DNA from: Nissabacter sp. SGAir0207
GTDB lineage: Bacteria > Pseudomonadota > Gammaproteobacteria > Enterobacterales > Enterobacteriaceae
Reading direction: 5' to 3'
DNA: 64,000 bases
Assembly (NCBI RefSeq): GCF_005491205.1
Contig: NZ_CP028035.1
Location: 1,116,001 to 1,180,000 of the forward strand
In this document: one piece after another, positions 59,940-64,000 of the stretch
Position numbering within the stretch: position 1 is the stretch's first letter
How the letters are laid out: each line of letters begins with the position of its first letter
Notes under the pieces: generated by a model
Databases searched by the model: none
Told to the model about the DNA's origin: nothing
What the model saw: the letters and a program-made list of their open reading frames with translations, nothing else
Made by a program: the position numbers and the translations under genes

Positions 59940-60783
59940 TGAGCGCGCGCTCTATGCGCCCGTGGAGTGGCAGGATTGCTCGACCGGTTTCGAGGACATC
60001 TGCTACCACACCTCGCCGGATGGCATCGCCAAAATCACCCTTAACCGGCCGCAGGTGCGCAACGCCTTCCGGCCGCAGACAGTGCGGGAGATGATGCGCG
60101 CGCTGGAGACGGCGCGCCACGATGCGCGCATCGGCGTCATCATCCTGACCGGCGCAGGCAATCTGGCCTTCTGCGCCGGGGGCGACCAGAAGGTGCGCGG
60201 CGACTACGGCGGCTACCGTGATGAGCAGGGTGTACACCACCTGAACGTGCTCGACTTCCAGCGCCAAATCCGCACCTGCCCAAAACCGGTAGTGGCGATG
60301 GTGGCGGGCTACGCCATCGGCGGCGGCCACGTGCTGCACATGATGTGTGACCTGACGCTGGCGGCGGAGAACGCGGTGTTCGGCCAGACCGGGCCGAAGG
60401 TTGGCTCCTTCGACGGTGGCTGGGGTGCGTCATACATGGCGCGCATCGTCGGCCAGAAAAAGGCGCGCGAAATCTGGTTCCTCTGCCGCCAGTATGATGC
60501 CCGGCAGGCGCTGGAGATGGGGCTGGTCAATGCGGTGGTGCCGCTGGCGGAGCTGGAGCGCGAAACGGTGCGCTGGTGCCGTGAGATGTTGCAAAACAGC
60601 CCGATGGCGCTGCGCTGCCTGAAGGCGGCGCTCAACGCCGACTGCGACGGACAGGCTGGCTTGCAGGAGCTGGCGGGCAACGCCACCATGCTGTTCTACA
60701 TGAGCGAGGAGGGGCAGGAGGGGCGCAACGCCTTCAATGAGAAACGCGCCCCCGACTTCAGCAAATTCACCCGGAACCCATGA
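59926..60783 (+). CDS. menB: 1,4-dihydroxy-2-naphthoyl-CoA synthase MenB
   Basis: 285-residue crotonase-fold enzyme that closes the second ring of the naphthoquinone. The oxyanion and substrate motifs [17 protein letters not shown] (here [14 protein letters not shown]), [20 protein letters not shown] and [24 protein letters not shown] are all present. ATG 59926 follows an AAGGAG site and gives exactly the E. coli length. Overlaps menH and menC. Confidence 0.97.
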   Translation: MIAVDERALYAPVEWQDCSTGFEDICYHTSPDGIAKITLNRPQVRNAFRPQTVREMMRALETARHDARIGVIILTGAGNLAFCAGGDQKVRGDYGGYRDEQGVHHLNVLDFQRQIRTCPKPVVAMVAGYAIGGGHVLHMMCDLTLAAENAVFGQTGPKVGSFDGGWGASYMARIVGQKKAREIWFLCRQYDARQALEMGLVNAVVPLAELERETVRWCREMLQNSPMALRCLKAALNADCDGQAGLQELAGNATMLFYMSEEGQEGRNAFNEKRAPDFSKFTRNP

Positions 60784-61739
60784 TGCGCCACGCGACACTC
60801 TATCGTTACCGCTTGCCGCTGGTGGCCGGGGCGGCGCTGCGCGATCGGCGGCTCACCTGCCGCGAGGGGCTGCTGCTGCGGCTGTGCGCGGACGGTGCCA
60901 GCGGCTGGGGTGAGATCGCCCCGCTGCCGGGCTTCAGCGGGGAATCACTGGCAGAGGCAGAACAGGCCGCCCGGCAGTGGCTGGCGGATTGGCTAACGGG
61001 CGAACCGCCTGCGTGCGGCCTGCCGTCGGTGGCGTGGGGCACCAGCATGGCGCAGGCGGAGCTGGCTGGCACTTTGCCCACCGCCCTGAGCCACAGCGTG
61101 CCGCTCTGCCACGGCGACCCGGACGCGCTCTTCGCCCGGCTGGCCGGGGTGCCGCTGACGAAGATGAAGGTGGGGCTGTATGAGGCGGTGCGCGACGGCA
61201 TGTTGGTGACGCTGCTGCTGGAGGCGCTGCCACAGCTGCGGCTGCGGCTGGATGCCAACCGCAGCTGGACGCCGGAGCGGGCGCGCCAGTTCGCCCGCTA
61301 TGTGCCACCCGCGTTGCGGGCGCGTATCGCCTTTATTGAGGAGCCGTGCCACTCGCCAGCGGCATCGCGGGAGTTTGCCCGGCAGAGCGGCATTGCCATT
61401 GGCTGGGACGAGAGCGGCCGCGAGCCGGGTTTTGCCCTTCAGGCGGAGCCGGGGGTGGCGGCGCTGGTGATCAAACCGATGCTGGTGGGCAGCCTGGCGC
61501 AGGTAATGGCACAGGTGGCGCAGGCGCGGGCCGCCGGGCTGGAGGTGGTGATCAGCGCTGCTATCGAGAGCAGCCTTGGCCTGACGCAACTGTCACGGCT
61601 GGCCGCCTGGCTGACGCCGCAAACGCCGCCGGGGCTGGATACGCTGTCGATGATGAACGCACAGTTGCTGCGCGTCTGGCCCGGCAGCCCGCTGCCGCTC
61701 TGGGGCATCGACCAACTGGAGGTGGCATGGCAGGGCTGA
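60783..61739 (+). CDS. menC: o-Succinylbenzoate synthase MenC
   Basis: 318-residue enolase-superfamily dehydratase. The catalytic lysine lies in [15 protein letters not shown], the metal ligands in LRLDANRSW (Asp), IAFIEEPC (Glu) and [10 protein letters not shown] (Asp), and the second lysine in VIKPMLVGS. Two adjacent ATGs (60780 and 60783) overlap the menB stop; the second gives the MRxAxxY start of E. coli MenC. Overlaps menE by 13 bases. Confidence 0.95.
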   Translation: MRHATLYRYRLPLVAGAALRDRRLTCREGLLLRLCADGASGWGEIAPLPGFSGESLAEAEQAARQWLADWLTGEPPACGLPSVAWGTSMAQAELAGTLPTALSHSVPLCHGDPDALFARLAGVPLTKMKVGLYEAVRDGMLVTLLLEALPQLRLRLDANRSWTPERARQFARYVPPALRARIAFIEEPCHSPAASREFARQSGIAIGWDESGREPGFALQAEPGVAALVIKPMLVGSLAQVMAQVAQARAAGLEVVISAAIESSLGLTQLSRLAAWLTPQTPPGLDTLSMMNAQLLRVWPGSPLPLWGIDQLEVAWQG

Positions 61740-63085
61740 CAACGTGGCCGTGGCGGCACTGGGCGCAGCACTCGCCCGATCGGCCAGCGCTGGCGGGGGC
61801 GGGCGGCAGCCTGAACTGGGCGCAACTGGCGACGCGACTGGAGCGCCGCGCTGCGGGCTACCGCGCGCAGGGCGTCACTGAGGGGTGCGGCGTGGTGCTG
61901 CGCGGTGCCAATAGCCCGGCGCTGCTGCTCGACTATCTGGCGCTGATCCGCTGTGGCGCGCGCGTGCTGCCCCTCAACCCGCAACTGCCGACGGCACTGC
62001 TGGCACAGCTGTTGCCGGGGCTGGACATGGTGTGGCTCTGCGGCGAGGGCGCGGGGGTGCCGCTGCCACGGTTGGGGGTCGAGGCGCGGCCGGGAAGGGT
62101 GCCGGTTGACTGGCAGCCGTCGCGGCTGGCGACCCTGACGCTCACCTCCGGCTCCAGCGGCCTGCCGAAGGCGGCGGCCCATAGCCCCGCCGCCCATCTG
62201 GCCAGCGCCGCGGGCGTGCTCGCTTTACTGCCCTTCAGCGCCGAGGATAGCTGGCTGCTGTCGTTGCCGCTCTGCCACGTCTCCGGGCAGGGGATTATCT
62301 GGCGCTGGCTGACGGCAGGAGCGACGCTGCATGTGCCAGCAGCGGGCGGGCTGCTGGCGGAGATCGGGCAGGCCACCCACGCCTCGTTGGTGCCGACGCA
62401 ACTGGTGCGGCTGCTCGCCTCACCGGCGGGCAGTGGTCGGCTGCGTGACGTGCTGCTGGGCGGCGCGGTGATCCCGCCGGAGCTGGCGGCGCGTGCCGAA
62501 CAGCGCGGCCTGCGCTGCTGGTGCGGCTACGGCATGACCGAGATGGCCTCCACCGTCTGCGCCAAGCGGGCAGATGGCGGGCCGGGCGTCGGGCGGCCGC
62601 TGGCGGGGGTGGCGATCCGGCTGGCGGGGGAGGAGGTGTTGATCCGCGCGCCCGGCATGGCGGCAGGCTACTGGCGCGACGGCGCGCTGCACCCGCTGGT
62701 GGACGATGAGGGGTGGTATCACAGCCGCGACCGTGGCCGCTGGCAGGGCGGGGAGCTGCACATTCCCGGCCGACTCGATAACCTGTTTTTCAGCGGCGGT
62801 GAGGGCATCCAGCCGGAGGAGGTGGAGCGCGTGCTGCTGGCGCATCCGCAGGTGACGCAGGCCTTTGTGCTGCCGGTGGCGGATGAGATCTACGGCGAGC
62901 GGCCGGTGGCAGTGCTGGCGACCGACGGCCCGCTGCCCGCACAGGTGCTGGATCGCTGGCTGGCGGGGCGGCTGGCGCGTTACCAGCAGCCCGATCGCTA
63001 TTATTCGCTGCCCGCCGATCTGGCGCAGGGCGGCATCAAGGTAGCGCGCGCGGCCGTGCGCCAGTGGCTGGCACAGCAGGCATAA
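61727..63085 (+). CDS. menE: o-Succinylbenzoate-CoA ligase MenE
   Basis: 452-residue adenylate-forming ligase that activates o-succinylbenzoate with CoA. The AMP-binding P-loop is [17 protein letters not shown], followed by [19 protein letters not shown] and the hinge-region [33 protein letters not shown]. The catalytic lysine lies in [13 protein letters not shown] near the C-terminus. ATG 61727 lies within the end of menC, behind GGAGGTG. Last gene of the men cluster. Confidence 0.94.
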   Translation: MAGLTTWPWRHWAQHSPDRPALAGAGGSLNWAQLATRLERRAAGYRAQGVTEGCGVVLRGANSPALLLDYLALIRCGARVLPLNPQLPTALLAQLLPGLDMVWLCGEGAGVPLPRLGVEARPGRVPVDWQPSRLATLTLTSGSSGLPKAAAHSPAAHLASAAGVLALLPFSAEDSWLLSLPLCHVSGQGIIWRWLTAGATLHVPAAGGLLAEIGQATHASLVPTQLVRLLASPAGSGRLRDVLLGGAVIPPELAARAEQRGLRCWCGYGMTEMASTVCAKRADGGPGVGRPLAGVAIRLAGEEVLIRAPGMAAGYWRDGALHPLVDDEGWYHSRDRGRWQGGELHIPGRLDNLFFSGGEGIQPEEVERVLLAHPQVTQAFVLPVADEIYGERPVAVLATDGPLPAQVLDRWLAGRLARYQQPDRYYSLPADLAQGGIKVARAAVRQWLAQQA

Positions 63086-63107
63086 AAAAGGGCCGCATAA
63101 GCGGCCC
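63084..63107 (-). terminator. Terminator of the catalase gene (minus strand)
   Basis: GGGCCGC-ATAA-GCGGCCC stem with the A-run 63084-63089 reading as a U-run on the minus strand, 18 bases past the catalase stop. It also lies right after menE, but there is no T-run on the plus side. Confidence 0.8.
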
Positions 63108-63124
63108 CGGTTAGCGAGTGCGGG

Positions 63125-64000
63125 TTAACGGACGGCGTTCAGCGCATCAACGATGCCCTGACCATACGCCGGGTGCACCTGGAAGAACAGGTCAAGCTGG
63201 CGCTGGCGGATGTTCTCCGGCACCTGTGCCAGTTCACCGGCGATACGGGTGAACATGCGCTGGTGCTCCTCCTCGCTCAGCAGGTTGAACAGCGCGCGCG
63301 GCTGGCTGAAGTAATCCTCATCCTCGCGGTGGTTCCAGTGGTCAGCGGCACCCTCCAGCGACAGCGGCGGCTCGCTGTAGTCAGGCTGCTCCTGGAACAG
63401 GCCGAAGCTGTTTGGCTCGTAGGTCGGGCCATTGCCGCTGTTGCCATCCACGCGCATCGCGCCGTCGCGGTGGTAGCTGTGGAACGGGCAGCGCGGCTGG
63501 TTCACCGGGATCTGGTGATGGTTGACGCCCAGACGATAGCGGTGCGCATCGCCGTAGGAGAAGAGGCGGCCCTGCAACATGCGGTCTGGCGAGAAGCCGA
63601 TGCCCGGCACCACGTTGGCCGGGGTCATCGCCACCTGCTCCACTTCCGCGAAGTAGTTGTCCGGGTTGCGGTTCAGCTCAAACTCACCCACCTCGATCAG
63701 TGGGTAGTCGCCGTGCGGCCACACCTTGGTCAGGTCGAAGGGGTTGTACGGCACGCTGGAGGCCTCTTTCTCCGGCATCACCTGCACAAACATCTTCCAG
63801 CGCGGGAAGTCGCCGCGCTCCACTGCTTCGAACAGGTCACGCTGGGAGCTTTCGCGGTCACGGCCAATCAGGACGGCGGCCTCATCATCCATCAGGTTCT
63901 CAATCCCCTGCTGGCTGCGGAAGTGGAACTTCACCCAGAAGCGCTCGTTGTCATGGTTGATGAAGCTGAAGGTATGGCTGCCGAAGCCGTGGATATGGCG
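63125..64000 (-). CDS. katA: Catalase, small-subunit monofunctional type (C-terminal part)
   Basis: The visible 291 residues are the C-terminal part of a clade 3 heme catalase that breaks down hydrogen peroxide; the gene continues past the right edge, so the catalytic histidine is not seen. Present are [24 protein letters not shown], the [20 protein letters not shown] region and the proximal heme-tyrosine motif [14 protein letters not shown]. The end [17 protein letters not shown] is typical of KatA proteins of about 480 residues. The symbol is by similarity. Confidence 0.9.
   Translation of the reverse strand, partial: RHIHGFGSHTFSFINHDNERFWVKFHFRSQQGIENLMDDEAAVLIGRDRESSQRDLFEAVERGDFPRWKMFVQVMPEKEASSVPYNPFDLTKVWPHGDYPLIEVGEFELNRNPDNYFAEVEQVAMTPANVVPGIGFSPDRMLQGRLFSYGDAHRYRLGVNHHQIPVNQPRCPFHSYHRDGAMRVDGNSGNGPTYEPNSFGLFQEQPDYSEPPLSLEGAADHWNHREDEDYFSQPRALFNLLSEEEHQRMFTRIAGELAQVPENIRQRQLDLFFQVHPAYGQGIVDALNAVR

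Overview
The window is a chromosomal segment of a GC-rich member of the Enterobacterales. Gene order follows the E. coli hisJQMP - yfcHGD - pta/ackA - yfbVUTSR - alaA - lrhA - nuo - elaB - men region closely, and the proteins read as close relatives of the E. coli ones. The GC level, the katA-type catalase beside the men operon and the large two-partner secretion locus suggest Serratia or another Yersiniaceae genus, but the genus is an inference. I see no tRNA, rRNA, phage, IS element or CRISPR.

Layout. 1-3178: histidine/basic amino acid ABC importer (hisJQMP). 3171-7195: pepT, yfcH, yfcG and a Nudix hydrolase (yfcD); the folX, yfcE and yfcF genes of E. coli are absent here. 7241-12574: accessory carbohydrate locus with a LacI-type repressor divergent from an ascorbate-family PTS (EIIA, EIIB, EIIC) and a split transketolase. 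Its promoter region carries two TGATAGCGCTATCA-like operators and a CRP-like site. 12631-16065: ackA-pta acetate operon. 16461-22056: yfbV, yfbU, hxpA, yfbS, yfbR, alaA. 22343-23902: an isolated GPH-family sugar transporter. 24716-25648: the regulator lrhA after an 813-base AT-rich gap. 26328-41461: the full nuoA-N operon for NADH:quinone oxidoreductase (fused nuoCD).

41680-54769: contact-dependent growth inhibition (CDI) island. It holds cdiB, a 2876-residue cdiA ending in a VENN-delimited tRNase-like toxin, and its immunity gene. Behind these lies a promoterless second pretoxin/toxin module (orphan CdiA-CT) with a small membrane immunity protein, then a third, decayed pretoxin fragment. The pretoxin segment is repeated almost identically over about 1.0 kb (50314-51330 and 52520-53524), so recombination could swap the expressed toxin. 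The toxin and immunity parts are AT-rich, unlike everything around them.

54943-63085: a DUF1097 membrane protein behind two CRP-like sites, elaB, and the menaquinone genes menF, menD, menH, menB, menC, menE, tightly packed with overlaps. 63125 to the right edge: the C-terminal part of a small-subunit catalase on the minus strand.

Together the core genes describe amino acid uptake, acetate overflow metabolism and the respiratory chain (complex I plus menaquinone). The accessory layers are a sugar-specific PTS/transketolase pathway of unknown substrate and a multi-toxin CDI locus; these two hold most of what is novel here.
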